Origin: Hirundichthys speculiger
Lineage: Eukaryota > Chordata > Actinopteri > Beloniformes > Exocoetidae
Reading direction: 5' to 3'
Assembly (NCBI GenBank): GCA_018398805.1
Contig: JAGFBZ010002560.1
Coordinates: 248,001-312,000 of the forward strand
DNA length: 64,000 bases
Every line of letters begins with the position of its first letter. The first letter of the stretch is position 1. Below are positions 1 to 12,912 of the stretch, piece after piece. A program made the position numbers and the translations under genes. Below the pieces are notes generated by a model, which saw nothing but the letters and a program-made list of their open reading frames with translations, did no database searches and was not told the DNA's origin.

Positions 1-325
1 CAATAAACCCTGGCCATCACGGTCGCTCCGCTCCTCCAGGTTTTCTTTTTTCTTTCTCTTGGGTCATGACAGGTTTTAGTTATCGCCTCTTTTATCTCCA
101 GACATTCACGACACACCTGTACTGTTTTGACCCCAGTCTGTACAGTTGTGTCACAGATATATGACTAAAAAACTCTTATAAAGGCCTTATAATCAGACTG
201 TATAACTCCAACATCTACTGCAGATGTCCGACACTTTTGCGTACCTGTGTGTTTACCTCGGTGCAGAAAAAATGCCGCGGACCTCAGCGTTGAGGGAGCA
301 CCCCGCGTTAAATGAGATACAGTAG

Positions 326-356
<31 letters not shown>

Positions 357-1649
357 ACCCCCCCCCCCCCCCCCCCCCCCCCCGCCGTCTGGGACGAACG
401 CACCCTCCACAGCACCAGCAGCGCTGAAAGCCAGCCGCGCCGTACGGATACATTAATGCTGATCCACATTATCATAATTGATGTGTCTGCCGAGCCTGTT
501 TGTGTACATTGTGTGTGTGTGCGGGACTGTAAGTCCACGGGGAACACAGAAACGGCGAGAGGGGGTCTTTAGTGACCTGACTTTCATCTTTTAGCTTAAG
601 GTTACGACAAAAGACAGGCTGCCCTAAAGTGTGCGAGTGCTTGTTCGGCCGTCAGATCAAAAATACGCAGCCTGAAACCGCTGGTTGTGATTTAAAGCTT
701 TAATCAAAGGTTTCAGATGACATCACACTTCAGACTGCACGATGACATCAGAGCGGCCTCTCTCTCTCTCGGACAAGTCATCAGCTTAAGTGCTTTTATA
801 TAATGGCTCCCTTGTTCACGTGGAGCAGAATGAAAATGAGCTCCCTGCAGTCTAGATTTGATTAGTATAATGCCCGCTGATACGTCGCTACAGCCGCAGA
901 GGGCAGCGTGTGCGCGGGAACCGGGAACAAAAGCGGGTCGGTTTACCGACAACCGTTCGTCATGGTGAGTTTGTGATGTGTCATCTGCCACGCCGGTTGC
1001 GGGTTGACCCCTGGAGCCTCGGCTGGACGCTGCCTCTACACGGGTCTTCGCTCCGTCTCGAAGTTGGAGCCTCGCTTGGCCCGTCTCAGTTTCAGATCTG
1101 TGCTAAAGCACGGCACGGTTCCTCATCTCTGGCTCGGCTGGAGGAGGTGCTAAAGCAACACAACAACACAAATTCAAAAAATGTGAGCGGGTGGCATCGT
1201 GCTTTTTGATATAGAACCTGCTTTTGATGTATGCTAGATAAGATACCATCACCTTCAAAATGATCTTCTGTGTGATAAGGGAGTATATCGTACCTTCAAC
1301 TTCCTGTTTCCTTCTCTCTGATCTACTGGGACGTGATAAACAAGTGTTGTTATTTCCACGCTGACACAGTCAGCTGCTTGAATCTGAATCGGCTACCGTC
1401 CTGATCGGAGAACCGGATGGAGAGAAATCTATTAGTGGTTCTGTCTGTGTGTCATTGTGCAGAGCCTGGCTACTGTCTTAAAATAAAACAGTTGTATTAA
1501 AGACCGTGTGCATTCCAGTTAAACCATGCGCGCCTTAAGATTGGGTTTAGTGGCGTGACAGTAGTTTATAAGACTGAACTTTCTGATCCTTCTGTGAATT
1601 GCTTTGATAATGAGTTTTTCTTAACCTTGTGTGTGTTTATTGAGTTTTG
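1..1649. other. Non-coding stretch with a homopolymer
   Basis: No supportable gene. Open frames here are short and lack family resemblance or splice context. The only clear structure is the C tract at 326-383, listed separately. The stretch may be intergenic or part of a long upstream intron of the semaphorin gene. Confidence 0.5.
326..383. repeat. Poly-C tract, 31 C then A then 26 C
   Basis: A 58-base run of C interrupted by a single A at 357. It creates artefactual glycine-rich or proline-rich open frames on both strands. Such tracts are length-unstable and poorly sequenced, so the exact length is uncertain. Confidence 0.95.
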
Positions 1650-3072
1650 CAGGTGTGAGGCGGTAACTTCAATGAAATGAAAGGACATTTTAAACTATTT
1701 TAACAAATAAAAAACCAAAAAAGTGGGGCGTGCAATTTATTCAGCCCCCTTGCGTTAATACTCTGCAGCGCCACCTTCTGCTGCAGTTCCAGCTGCCAGT
1801 CTCTTGGGGTTTGTCTCTATCAGTTTAACACATCCAGAGACTAAATTCTGGTCCATTCTTCCTGTAAAACATCTGGAGCTCAGTGAGGTTGGATGGAGAG
1901 CGTTTGTGAACAGCAGTCTTCAGCTCTTTCCACAGATTTATGGAAATAAATACATTTATTTGTGAACCGTTCCGTTGTAGATTTGTCTTCATGTTTTGGA
2001 TCATTGTCCTGTTGGAAGACAAATCTCCGTCCCAGTCTCAGGTCTTCTGCAGACTCCAACAGGTTTTCTCCCAGAATGCTCCTGTATTTGGCTCCATCCA
2101 TCTTCCCATCAGTTTTAACCATCTTCCCTGTCTCCTGCTGAAGAAAAGCAGGCCCAGACCATGATGCTGCCACCACCATGTTTGACAGTGGGGATGGTGT
2201 GTTCAGGGTGATGAGTTGTGTTGCTTTTACACCAAACATATCGTTTTGCATTGTGGCCAAAAAGTTTGATTTTGGTTTCATCTGACCAGAGCTCCTTCTT
2301 CCACATGCTTGGTGTGTCTCTTTTAATGAGACTTTTTTATGGATATCTTTGTGAAATGTCTTTCTTCTTGCCACTCTTCCATAAAGGCCAGGTTTGTTCA
2401 GTGTAGGACTGATTGTTGTCCTCTGGACAGACTGTCCCACCTCAGCTGTAGATCAGTTCATCCAGAGTGATCATGGGCCTCTTGGCTGCATCTCTGATCA
2501 GTCTTCTCCTTGTTCCAGATGAAAGTTTAGAGGGACGGCTGGGTCTTGGTAGATCTGCAGTGGTCTGATACTCCTTCCATTTCAGTCTGATTGCTTGCTC
2601 AGTGCTCCTTGAGATGTTTAAAGCTTGGGAAATCTTTTTGTATCCACATCCGGCTTTAAACTTCTCCACAACAGTATCTGGGACCTGCCTGGTGTGTTCC
2701 CATGATGCTCTCTGAGCTTTAAACAGAACCCTGAGACTATCACAGAGCAGGTGCATTTATACGGAGACTTGATTACACACAGGTGGATTCTATTGATCAT
2801 CATCAGTCATTCAGGACAACATTGGATCATTCAGAGATCTGCACTGAACTTCTGGAGGCAGTTTGCTGCTCTGAAAGTAAAGGGGCCCAATAATACTGCA
2901 CGCCCCACTTTTCAGTTTTTTATTTGTTAAAAAAAGTTTAAAATATCCAATAAATTTCGTTCGAATTCACGATTGTGTCCCACTTGTTATTTTATATCTT
3001 TATGTTTGAAGCCTGAAATGTGGCAAAAGGTTGAAAAGTTCAAGGGGGCTGAATACTTTAGCAAGGTGCTGT
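1650..3072 (-). mobile_element. Tc1/mariner-like DNA transposon, decayed
   Basis: The inner terminal repeats face each other at about 1700-1751 and 2881-2930, sharing the words TTAACAAATAAAAAA and GTGGGGCGTGCA. On the right the repeat continues to about 3072 with the outer arm usual in fish Tc1 elements (GCTAAAGTATTCAGCCCCC on the minus strand). The matching outer arm is missing on the left, so the element is truncated there. Between the arms lies a broken transposase on the minus strand. Confidence 0.85.
1880..2756 (-). pseudogene. Tc1-like transposase, frameshifted remnant
   Basis: Read on the minus strand, the N-terminal part (2756-2442) resembles the paired-type helix-turn-helix of Tc1 transposases, including the words GYKKISQALNIS and IRDAAKRPMIT. 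The central part (2306-2115) holds the catalytic-core word [11 protein letters not shown] and a [12 protein letters not shown] motif. The distal part (2100-1880) holds FQQDNDPKH, which carries the second catalytic aspartate. These segments are in different frames and joined by shifts, so no functional transposase is encoded here. It is a dead copy of a cut-and-paste enzyme unrelated to the host genes in the window. Confidence 0.85.
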
Positions 3073-6000
3073 ACTGATGATCGTCTCAGTGATGGTGGTT
3101 GGGTAGCTGCGGTGGATCTCAGATATCTGTCGTCAAAGTCGTGCGTGTGAGCGGGTAGTTGGTCAGGTGACCTAGTTAAACACACGCAGCAGTAGACGCT
3201 GGAATCTCACACATGACAAGTTTTCAAGGTTGAATGGATGATTAACAGTATTAATGGTTTACTCACAGTCCAGGAAGCTGTTGTGAAATGTCCCGTGTGA
3301 ACGGTTCTCTTAGCGCCCCATATTAAGCAACACTTTACTTTACTGCAAAGCCCCAACAACCTCCCAGACTGTAACGCGGCGCTCTGCTGATGGCTGAAGG
3401 TGAGGATCTGGGTGTTCAAGCCAAGTACACGTCACTTACTACGCTGTTTATAGAACGGTGACGCTGACGTACCAACTACGGCTCGACCAGGGATGTGGAG
3501 CACAAATTAGCGAGCTAGGTGATGCGAATCGCGTGCTGACGGCGTTAGCTCGCCCCGTCCACCGCGCAGGTCATGTTTCATTTGTGTGTGAACTCGCGCC
3601 AGTCACGTTCAACGCCACGAGCGTGCTCGGTCCAGTCAGTTTGGCTTGCTTTATGAACGAGCATCGTCGCCCTCAGACATATATTGGAAAGATGCGTGAC
3701 GCGAGCTGGTGATTAAAAATAAAGATGCTTTGTCACGGAAACAAAGCGTGACAGCTGCTTACCTTGGCGTGCTCGCTTCTCTGTTTGTGTACGCGTGTGT
3801 GCGCGAGCTGATGGCTTGTCAACAGGCGAGTCCAACCGCTGTGAATGAATGAGCGCTAACAGCTAATGTTATTAAATATCCTTCTGCTGCTGCACACACT
3901 CATGAGAACATGTTATGTATTTGACCGTTCTTCAAACGTGTCAGCTCAAACCGTCACCATTCTGGATCAGCGGTCCGCTTTCAGCTGAAGGTTGTAACAT
4001 ACATGCACATATTTCTTTCACACTGAGATAGTCACGTTGCTACAAAATACAGATGTGCAGGCATGCTTAAAGGCACAGGGCTCTTACTTCGTTGCCAAGA
4101 ACGAGCTTATGGGGGTCATTAATCTTACTCTGCCCGGAGCAAAGTGACCAAGTCCGACCCGCAGACTCTGAATATTCATGTTCAAGCTGAGCTGCATGTT
4201 CTCACACATGCATGAAGGGAATCTCTCTTTTTGTTTTCGCGTGCAGATCTATCCATTCATCCCTCCGTGTTTTGTTATTCCTCTGAAGGGAGGGCGGCTC
4301 AGGGCTCCTCCCCCCCAGGTGTGGGACCCACAGACAGGTGCGACCACATGTTTGTGTTCCTCCATGCGTGAATGAAGACGCGCAGACCCGTCTGAGTTAT
4401 GAAACCTGTGTTTATTGCACGGATACGCGCTCACGAACCAGTCGGACCTGGGAGGCGGTTGTTTGGGTGGTAAACAGGGATTCTGCGGCGTGAAGCTCCT
4501 GCAGTCAGAAAGAGGATTTGAGGCCCTGTAGTGATTAAGGAAGATGGGGGGATGAAAGATTAACGTGGCCCCTTCTTATTGTTGCCGTTGATCAAAAGCT
4601 TTTCTTTTAACCACAGTTTTGTTGTCTTGAAATTAATTGTAGCTCCCAGTCTGTATTGTATTTGTGAATAAGTTGCATTTATGCTGTTTTGTTTGGACAG
4701 AAAAGCCCTTTTACCTGCTTCATTTACTGGTAGCTCTGTAGAAATGCACAAACCTGAATTTATTTCTTCTCCATTTACCTTTAGAAGGTATCCCAGTTGA
4801 CTGTGCTCCACTGGAACAAGCTGGAAAAACCAGTAGAGTGACCAAGTTAGCGATTGTTAGCCACCAGGGCATTTTTGAGTCCTTTGTGCAGGCAGCGAAC
4901 CGCAACAATATGTCCACAAGTAAAAGGCTGGGCGGTAATGTCTGCGATGAAATGTGTCTGCAGGTGTTACTGCAGATTTCGCTGCTCTTTTTGAGTGATG
5001 CATGGTTTGCATTATTGTTTTTTTTTGGGTCAGCTTTGGTGATGGTTCGTTCTCTTTCCAAGACAGAAATTGAACGCTGGGGAATGTTCCAATTTGAAAT
5101 TTCCCAGTGGAGATCAGCATCCCTGCAGCTGAAGCGCCATGTAAAAGTGAAGTCCAGTCACAACGCTGTACATCAGGATGGTTCAGAAAACTGTAAAATA
5201 TGTTTGGGAGAATTTAGGAACAATGTTCAGCAGTGACAACGCCCAAAAAACTGAAGGAAGTCTCATTAAATATGCTTGTCTTTTATATGTTTACATGAAA
5301 CTACTAATATCGAAGGATTTATCATCAATAGATTTTGAAAAATGCAGTGATAATAAAAGCAACCGTGGGTGAATCCATCATTTTCTTTTCTTTTTTTTTA
5401 ATGAGTTGACACATGTGGACAAACAACTAGTCAAGGGAGTCTATAAGATGTATTAGAGTAAATTCAGTATTAAAAAAAACCTGTGGAAAGCCAACAGATA
5501 TACAGAGTAGATGAGACACATCTATAGAAACACATGTATGTCAATATAAATGAATTTATAATGAATAATAATAATAATAATAATAATTAAAGCCGAAGAT
5601 AAGAGAAAGGAAAAAAAACATTTACAGTGGCATAAATCAGTTGGAGAAATGTGTGGTTGTGTCCACAGATGAAGACAACAAGTGGAAAAAGTTTAAAAGA
5701 AGAGAGACGGGCTAAAAGGATAGTTTCTCATCAGTGGGAGGAAACGAAAGTGGACGGTAAGAGAGGACAGGGAGTCGAGACGAGCTGTCATGTCCTGCAG
5801 CCTGAGAGGAGCAGAGATGAAAAGAGGAGCTTTCTTTTCCTTCTCCTCCCTTTGCTTTGGGTTTAAATGGGCCGACCGGGGGCCAGGCTGATCTGGGTGG
5901 GGGGAGGGGCTGTCATCAGTGGGCATTAATCTGTGTGACAGGGGCTTATTAGAAGACAGTGACCACCCCTGCTGGCCTGCACACGTGGATGGAGCCAGTC

Positions 6001-6787
6001 CTGACAGAGCGAGGTGGCTGAGGGGAAAGTCAGTCTGTGGGGGGGGGGGGCAGGAGGAAGAGAGATGATGATCTGACTGAAGAGAAGTGTTTGTCCTCCG
6101 AGGGGGGCGAGAAAGTGATGGAGTTAAAGATGTGACGGGTTTATTTTTGCTTCCTTCGACCTGATGTGAAAGAGGAACATCTGTATCTGCAGTGGACGCT
6201 GGTTCTGTCCATGTCAGTGAGCTTCCACTGTCCTGACTTTGCTTTTTTTCCTTTCTTTTGTTTTTGTTTTTCCTCCTCACTGTCCTCACACATGAATGAT
6301 CTTTAGAATTCATTACGTAATGACGCAGCAGTTCTCCGGAGTCTTTGTTGCGGCACAGTGTCTCCTCAGGCGAGGGGTTATGTGCTGAGACTCTTCCTTT
6401 CAGTGCTTCGCTTCGAGCCCGACGGTTTCTTTTTTTCCCTCTCTGTCCGTCTGCACGTCAGCGGCCTTCTTTTCTCTCCTTCTGAATTATGAAGCGGAGA
6501 AACCGGCTGCACAAATGTGCATGAAAATATCAAAAGTTGGATATTTGCACGCATGTAGTCCTGACGGTGACGCAGACTTTTTTCCTTGTCACATGTCCTT
6601 AAATGTTCCAGCTGTCTTCGGGTGGGACAAGCAAAGGGAAGATGGTGGAAAAGGTGCTATGGACAAGGCTGCCTTTGGTCGCAAACAGGATGGTGAAGTG
6701 CAACAAGTGTGCATCTTCATCTGAACAACTGCACCTTGGTCATATATGCTAAAAAAGATACAGAAGAAGCTGAAAAGTTGACACTGA
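3073..6787. other. Non-coding stretch
   Basis: No supportable exon. A simple (AAT)n repeat lies at about 5561-5588 and a short G run near 6040. Open frames around 4720-5240 and 5693-6313 look like chance: low-complexity composition and no domain signature. Confidence 0.45.
5561..5588. repeat. (AAT)n microsatellite
   Basis: About eight tandem AAT units. Confidence 0.85.
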
Positions 6788-7030
6788 TAGGGGCCAGATG
6801 TTGCCTCACAGCAGGAAGGGTCCTGGCTTGAACCTCAGCGGGGGCCTTTCTGGGTTTCCTCCAGGTTCTCCAGCTTCCTCCCACAGTCCAAAGACCTGCA
6901 TGTCAGGTTAATTGGTGGTTCTGAATTGCCTGTAGGAGTGATTGTGAGTGTGCATGATTGTTCATCTATATGTGGACTGGAGACCTGTCCAGGGTGGACC
7001 CCTGCTTTTCACCCAAAGATAGGACCCTAT
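6788..7030 (+). mobile_element. Teleost interspersed repeat (SINE/LINE-tail type), copy A
   Basis: It carries the widespread fish repeat words TTGCCTCACAGCAGGAAGG, CTTCCTCCCACAGTCCAAAG, ATTGGTGGTTCTGAATTGCC and GACCTGTCCAGGGTGGACCC. The same repeat occurs in the opposite orientation at about 55110-55472. The first part resembles a degenerate tRNA-like head with a B-box (CTTGAACCTC), so a SINE origin is likely, though the family name is not certain. Confidence 0.7.
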
Positions 7031-7117
7031 GACCCTAGATAGGACCAAACAGGTATGGATGATGGATGGTTGGATGGACATTGGGACAGGGAAGTAAATC
7101 TAAGACGTTATACTGTA

Positions 7118-7505
7118 CTAGAGGTGAGCAATTTTATCGATTCTGCGATATATATCGATATTTTATCGAGTATCGAGTATCGATTTTTTTCAGCCTTAAG
7201 TATTGATATTCTAAACTTCTTTCAAAACCCCCATGTCCCACCTCTTAAAGCTTGCAAGCAACAATTTGCACTGTTTAAATAACATTTGCAAGCTGCCTGT
7301 CAGCCATATAATGTGTAATTGATGCTTTCAGTTCAATTAATTCAAACAAAGTCAGCGGAACACTCACAAGATGTCACCAAAATCACTTTGTCCCTTTAAA
7401 ATCTTTCGGAAAATGATGTAAATGTATTGTAAGTTGAATATCAATATATATCGTATCGTGAGCCGAATATCGTGTATCGTGAGATTAGTGTATCGCTACA
7501 GCCCT
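7118..7505. mobile_element. hAT-type MITE, 388 bp, with 8-bp target duplication
   Basis: The element is flanked by exact copies of ATACTGTA at 7110-7117 and 7506-7513, an 8-bp duplication typical of hAT insertion. Its body is rich in ATCGATAT words and ends in TATCGCTACAGCCCT. A second, inverted and longer copy lies at about 30907-31713. No transposase is encoded. Confidence 0.8.
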
Positions 7506-7513
7506 ATACTGTA

Positions 7514-10500
7514 CATCTGAAAACAAAGGTGTCTGCAGGGGTTTTTGGGGCGAAGCTTTTAAAAAGGAGGTCCCGTCGTGCAGAAACGTGCTCGGAGGAA
7601 ACACATGCAGGATGTTGCCTCGTTCCAGGAAAAGACTCGGGCTCTTGAAATGACCTTGTAAATCCACCTTACGCTGCAGCTGCGGCAACATAATCACAAA
7701 CCGCCGGTATTTCTGATTCTTCGCTTATCTTATCTTCTTTCTTGGCGCTGAAGCAAGCGCGCTGACGGCTGAGCGCCCTGAGCTGACCCGATTTTAGGGC
7801 TCCGAGACAAAGAGAAGCACACACACACACACACACGCACACACATCAGTGCAGCTGCAGAGCAGGTCCTGCATGTTTGTCTGATTGGTAGGAAGGCATG
7901 AGGGGGCGGGTGGCACCGAGGGATGTGGACCCTCCATCCATTCAAACATGCTCCTGGAGGCGAGGAGCATGTTTGAATGGACTGGATTTATGTTTTATTT
8001 TTTAAATATTCGCTTTGCAAGCAACTACATATTGTATGTTTTTTTGTTTTTTTTTTGACTAACCAAGATTTCATTGTTTATTTTGACCAAGAAACAAACA
8101 AAAAACAGGTCAAATTTGTGCGGCAGCATAAATCAACAGCTCTTTTAAAACTGTCTTGCTCGTTGTTTTTCACATCTGGCTTCTCTTTTTGCCCTGATGT
8201 TGTGATCAACCCAACTGGATCTCACTTCCACTCATGTTATCAGCGCTGCCGCTGGGACACTGAGGTGTTGTTTGACTCAAGGTAAGTGTTCAAGGGTATC
8301 CGGTTCACGTGTTTTAGACACTTTGAGAGTAAAACTGGGCTCTGATCATCACGAAGCACTGTCGTCCAATAAATTCCAGTCATTTACGTGTTTTTTTTTT
8401 TTTTTTTTGGCCTTACTTCCCCTTGTAATAGCGTACTAATAAGGTTATGAGTCTGTGATTTATGTTTAGCATGTGAGAACATAAAGCTTAATGGACCAAA
8501 ACCTTCAAGTTTTACTTCCTGATGTACGTAACCATCTACTCCTCAGATTTAGTTTTGCTTCCTGCTCCAAGAGGAACTAAGCAGAGGTGCTTTATGATAC
8601 TAGTTACCAATCACCGGTTATGAGACGAGAGAGTAAAATCGTTAGCCAGCTGCTCATTTTTAATCCGACATCTTGTAACATAATTTGTCTCAACAGCCGT
8701 TACTAGTCACTGTAGTGGAAACGGCTCAGAGCTTGAATGTGGTTTTCTTATTACAAGAATTACAACAAAAGCTAAGTGTGCACAACATTTGAATTATACT
8801 AGTATCTCTGGGAATGAAATGACTTGTTTAAATATCTCAAAAGATCTCAAAAGCTTCATTTTCTGCCCATAACTGTCCTACCTCCTGATTTAGTACGGTA
8901 TAAGTAATTATTTATATTAAAGGAACATTGTGGAGTTAAAACATCCGTAGCTCTGTTCTCAGATACGAAGGAGTGGAAGCATTTGGGTTAGGGTCATCAA
9001 AATAAATTTCCATTTTAAGCCTCTGAAAAGACTCAAAACTGTTTTCCACTTCAGTCTAAATGTGCACAGACTCTCTCCAGGCAAACTGAGGTATTTTTGT
9101 TTTTTTGAGACAGATCTCATCTTGGTTTCCACCAGTTATTTATAAGGACATACAAGCAAAACTACTCATGTGTCAATAGATGCAAAAGGAGCATCTTGCA
9201 TGGCTTCCCATTTAGGCATCATTTTGCAGGAACGAAGGAAGTAGAGGATATGGACTCTTCTTCTTTTGAGTTTATTCACACCATCTTCCCTTGTTGCTGG
9301 TGGGAGGGGCTGGAGGTCCAACTCTCCATTCACTCGTCCTAAACCGTCAACCTCAATCGTTTGAATGAGCCCGATGCAGATTTCCCTCAGACAGACAGAA
9401 TATGGGTCAAGACTTCAGTCTTGTTTTTGGCAACAGCCATGTGGTACCAGGTCAGCTTACCTGCTGAGACTGTCTCTGAGTTCTCCAGCCTCCCGGTCCA
9501 GTCCAATAACACGCTTGGTTTGTTGCTGATTCTAGACTGCCCGCAGGTATCTGTGAAAGTGTGATGGACTGGAGGCCACACATCTCACCTCTCACGCAGC
9601 GTTAACTGGTCTCCAGCTCCTCCACATCCCTGTATGTGGATGAATGATTCACTTGTATGTGATCTGAACAGGATACGGAAGCCTCATTACTGGACCTGAC
9701 TCCGGTTCTGGGTAAATTAGATGCTGGTGCTCCCTTCTCCAATCTTAAAAAACAACAACAAGAAAAGCAGATGAGCTCAACTTTTCTGGTGACTACTAAT
9801 AAAATTTCAGCACACATATCTGCCAGTAACAGGGCGCGGCAGATCAGCGGGAGCATCCTCAGAGCCAACACCCCCGCAGAGCTCGCCGCTCCTCTTTTGG
9901 CTCCAGAAATGACCGGGGGATTGAGTTCATAGAAAGATCGGAGACGCACACGGCAACACTTCCACGCGCTCACATTTAAATATGCAGAGCGGGCCTGAAT
10001 CCGTCCCTTTCCTGCACTGCAGAAAACAGAAAACAGTGTGCCTCCATTGTATTGGAGATTGTGTCAGGAAGGAAAGCCCCGCCTTTTTCTTTCCCCTCGT
10101 CGCCCGGAGTGATGATGACATCACAGGGTACGCCAGAGCCGCGGGACACCGTGGGAAATGACCTTTAGACCCATGCGCATGAGGATGCACGCAGGCGCAA
10201 CATGCGAGCACGCCGACTTAGTGTGCGACCCGACAGAGAGCGAAAAGGTAAACGAGACGTATGGAGTCAGATTTGAGCGCTGGGCTGATGGGAATTATTG
10301 TCTGTTGCTCTGTGCGTTTCAGAGGAAAGCAGACCAAACGGATAAATAAATGGCCGGAGGCGACCGGGGTGACATGATTAATGAGCAGAAGTTCTGAGTT
10401 TAAGCGTTTATTCCTGTGTGTGTGTTTGAAATCTGTTTCCATTAGAGTTTTATTACCCTGACTGAAGCTCATAAAAATAATATATAAGTTGCCGCTGCAC

Positions 10501-10709
10501 AAGTATTATGTGTCTGCACCAGTTACAGTGATATCTTTCGTCTCTGCTCAAAGTATTAGCAGAAGGCAGTAATAATTAAGTCGTATGCACATATGAGACA
10601 AGACTGATGCTCTGCAGTTTTTTTATTCTAGGCGGGCAGACAGGACAGCTGTAGCTGAGTTTAAAGACCTTGAAGAGAGGAAATAAAAGAAGGGTAAATC
10701 TGAAACAAA
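7514..10709. other. Non-coding stretch with simple repeats
   Basis: No supportable exon. It holds a (CA)n run at about 7817-7845, the hairpin listed at 7937-7981, and a poly-T run near 8391-8408. Nothing else was recognised. Confidence 0.45.
7937..7981. repeat. Perfect 19-bp hairpin with 7-base loop
   Basis: The arm TCCATTCAAACATGCTCCT (7937-7955) is followed after 7 bases by its exact reverse complement (7963-7981). Origin unknown; see findings. Confidence 0.85.
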
Positions 10710-11040
10710 TAGGGGTGTGAAAAAAAATTGATTTGGCAATATATCGCGATTTTCGGCCACCCAATATAATATCGATTTTTAAGTTCCTAATATCAATTTT
10801 TTTTAGGAAATGTATGTATGTTGTAATGGTTACTTAAATGTGCAAAAACACTAATAACAAACAATAAATAGGTTGTTTTGAAGCAAACAGTTTTGACTCA
10901 ATTTGTCCTCTGAATGATCAATATCATCTGATGAACATATAGAGGCAACTTGATTTTTCATCTCTACTTTTAATTTTGATATTAACTGGGTAGAATATTG
11001 CATTATATTGTGATATCGCGATATCGTAATAATATCGCAA
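10710..11040 (+). mobile_element. ATCG-rich MITE, copy 1 (starts TAGGGGTGTG)
   Basis: It starts TAGGGGTGTGAAA, followed by TTGGCAATATATCGCGATTT and later ATTTGTCCTCTGAATGATCA. It is collinear with 39996-40300 in the same orientation. The right end is not clearly defined and I found no convincing target duplication. Confidence 0.7.
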
Positions 11041-12009
11041 GCTTGTAAAACAAGTACCAGCTCTTTTCCCCTCTTTGATGTTTTGTGTGGATCCAGAGGT
11101 CCTGGAAGCCAAACTAGTTATTTACATCTACTTCTAGTCTATAAGTTATGGTAAACTAGGCTAGAACTAGGCTTTCAGACCAGATGGTCTCAGGCTGGAG
11201 GTTTCCCGCCGGTGAGAAAGATCCTTAAGGACTCAGATTCAGAGTCTGACACCGTTTCACACAAACTAACTGACTCTCCAAGCCTCAAGTGTTGGTGGAT
11301 CTGTTCAGCTGTTTAGCTGTTCAGCTGCTGATGCGAGAGACGGGCTGTCTAAAAGTGTAACTGATGAACGGTAGTTACAGGAAAGGTGAAATCCCATCAA
11401 ATGGCTCAGTTCGTGTTTATTTAAACAGCCAAGGATCCAGGGGGCAGATGTCTGCACGTTCAGGGCGTCGACGTGCCGGTAATGAAGTCTCCAGATACGT
11501 CTCTAAAAGGTGAAACCGTCCAGCTCGTGCATCCTCGTGTGTGAGCGCAGCGCTCAGATAGCTACCTCACTTCATCTCAACGGCTGATATTTTCTAAATG
11601 TCAAGTTTACGTTATCTCGACCTTGCGGGGAGATATAGGTTGCGCTGAGCCTCACTGTCGTATCATTATCTCCCGGCAGAAGTGGATAAAGCAAAAGTGT
11701 CGCGGCATCAGAGACTAATAGCCATGTGGCCGTGGTATTTTGATTCAGATTTCTGCCTTGAACTTACAGACATTTATCCGTGTGCATAAAAAAAGATCTC
11801 TCCATCCAGTCATACGCTGATTATATTCGTTAAGTATATGAAGGGCACACAGAGAGAAATCTTTCCGTTGAGTGATGAAATCAGTGTTGCAAATCGGATT
11901 TATTTTGAACGTGTAAGAGTTTCGGTGTGTGGCTCTTTTTCATTTGGAAGAAACACAAATAACAGCCTCCTGTTATGTTTATCGGCGTGTGACAGTCACG
12001 CACCGGCGA

Positions 12010-12105
12010 GCGTAGCGTAGCTTCAAGGACGCCGACACCCGATGGGAGCGAAACACTAATCTTATGATTGGAGGATGACCCCTCTACCGAACGAGCCACG
12101 TCTGC
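12010..12105 (-). mobile_element. Probable tRNA-derived SINE fragment
   Basis: On the minus strand, GTGGCTCGTTCGGTAGAGG resembles a tRNA A-box region. About 30 bases later, GTGTTTCGCTCCC resembles a B-box. It is divergent and short, and is likely a remnant of the same class of SINE found at 13446, 17378 and 28460. Confidence 0.4.
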
Positions 12106-12861
12106 CCTCCATAAAAGAAAAGGCTGAAGAGTGGAAACAAATCAGAATGACTGCCTGAGATGCCTTCAGGCTCAGAAATGCCACCAACTAGAGCAGCACG
12201 GGAAGAAACAACCCTCTTCACTTCCACCTCCGGCGTTTTCAGGCCGGCGTCCAATCAAAATGAGTGACACAAATTTGCGGCAGGAGCCTGACGGACTGGG
12301 AAAGGTACAATCTGAGAAACACGATGCAGAAACTCGAGCTGCACCTTCGTGTTAGTTGTTGTTTTCCCACGCAGGGAGAGAATCTTAACCTGATACAGGA
12401 AGAGAAAACGCCTAATTTAACCGACTGTTTCCTGTAAGTATGAACTGCTGCTGTGACAACACTTCCTTGATGTTGTCTGTTTTTATCTGTTTGAAAAAAA
12501 TACACTGATGACCTGCAGCATCTCCTCAGGACTGAACCCCACCTCACCCCTCGTTCTCCCCCACGGTTTTATATAAACAATCCTCCACGACGTTTGCATC
12601 ATCCTCGCATGCCTTGACTTCCCCTCTGTGTCAAAATGCACTTTACTGCCTAACTGGAGACATGAGCTCAGAAAAAAAAAAACCCCAAAAAGCCCACCAT
12701 GCTTCATGTTTAATGTTTCAGTTCATCTTAATGATGCATGCACACTGCCGCGCGTGTTAGCATGCGCGTGCTAGCATGCGTGCTCCAGCACACTGACTGA
12801 GCAGTGAATCAGCACAGGAGCTTCGGCCATGTGAAAACATGGCGCATCATTTATTTAGCGC

Positions 12862-12912
12862 TCTGTGTGTGTGTTTATGTGTGTGTGTGGTGTGTGTGTG
12901 TGTGTGTGTGTT
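12862..12912. repeat. (GT)n microsatellite, imperfect
   Basis: GT dinucleotide run with two interruptions. Confidence 0.85.

Noticed and set aside
165..572. Glycine-rich and proline-rich open frames on both strands
   Set aside because: They are created entirely by the C homopolymer.
910..1209. 99-codon frame on the plus strand
   Set aside because: No family resemblance, no exon boundary support, and no partner exons.
5693..6313. 206-codon open frame on the minus strand
   Set aside because: Lys/Ser/Pro-rich low-complexity translation with no domain, no splice context, and a G run inside. It looks like chance.
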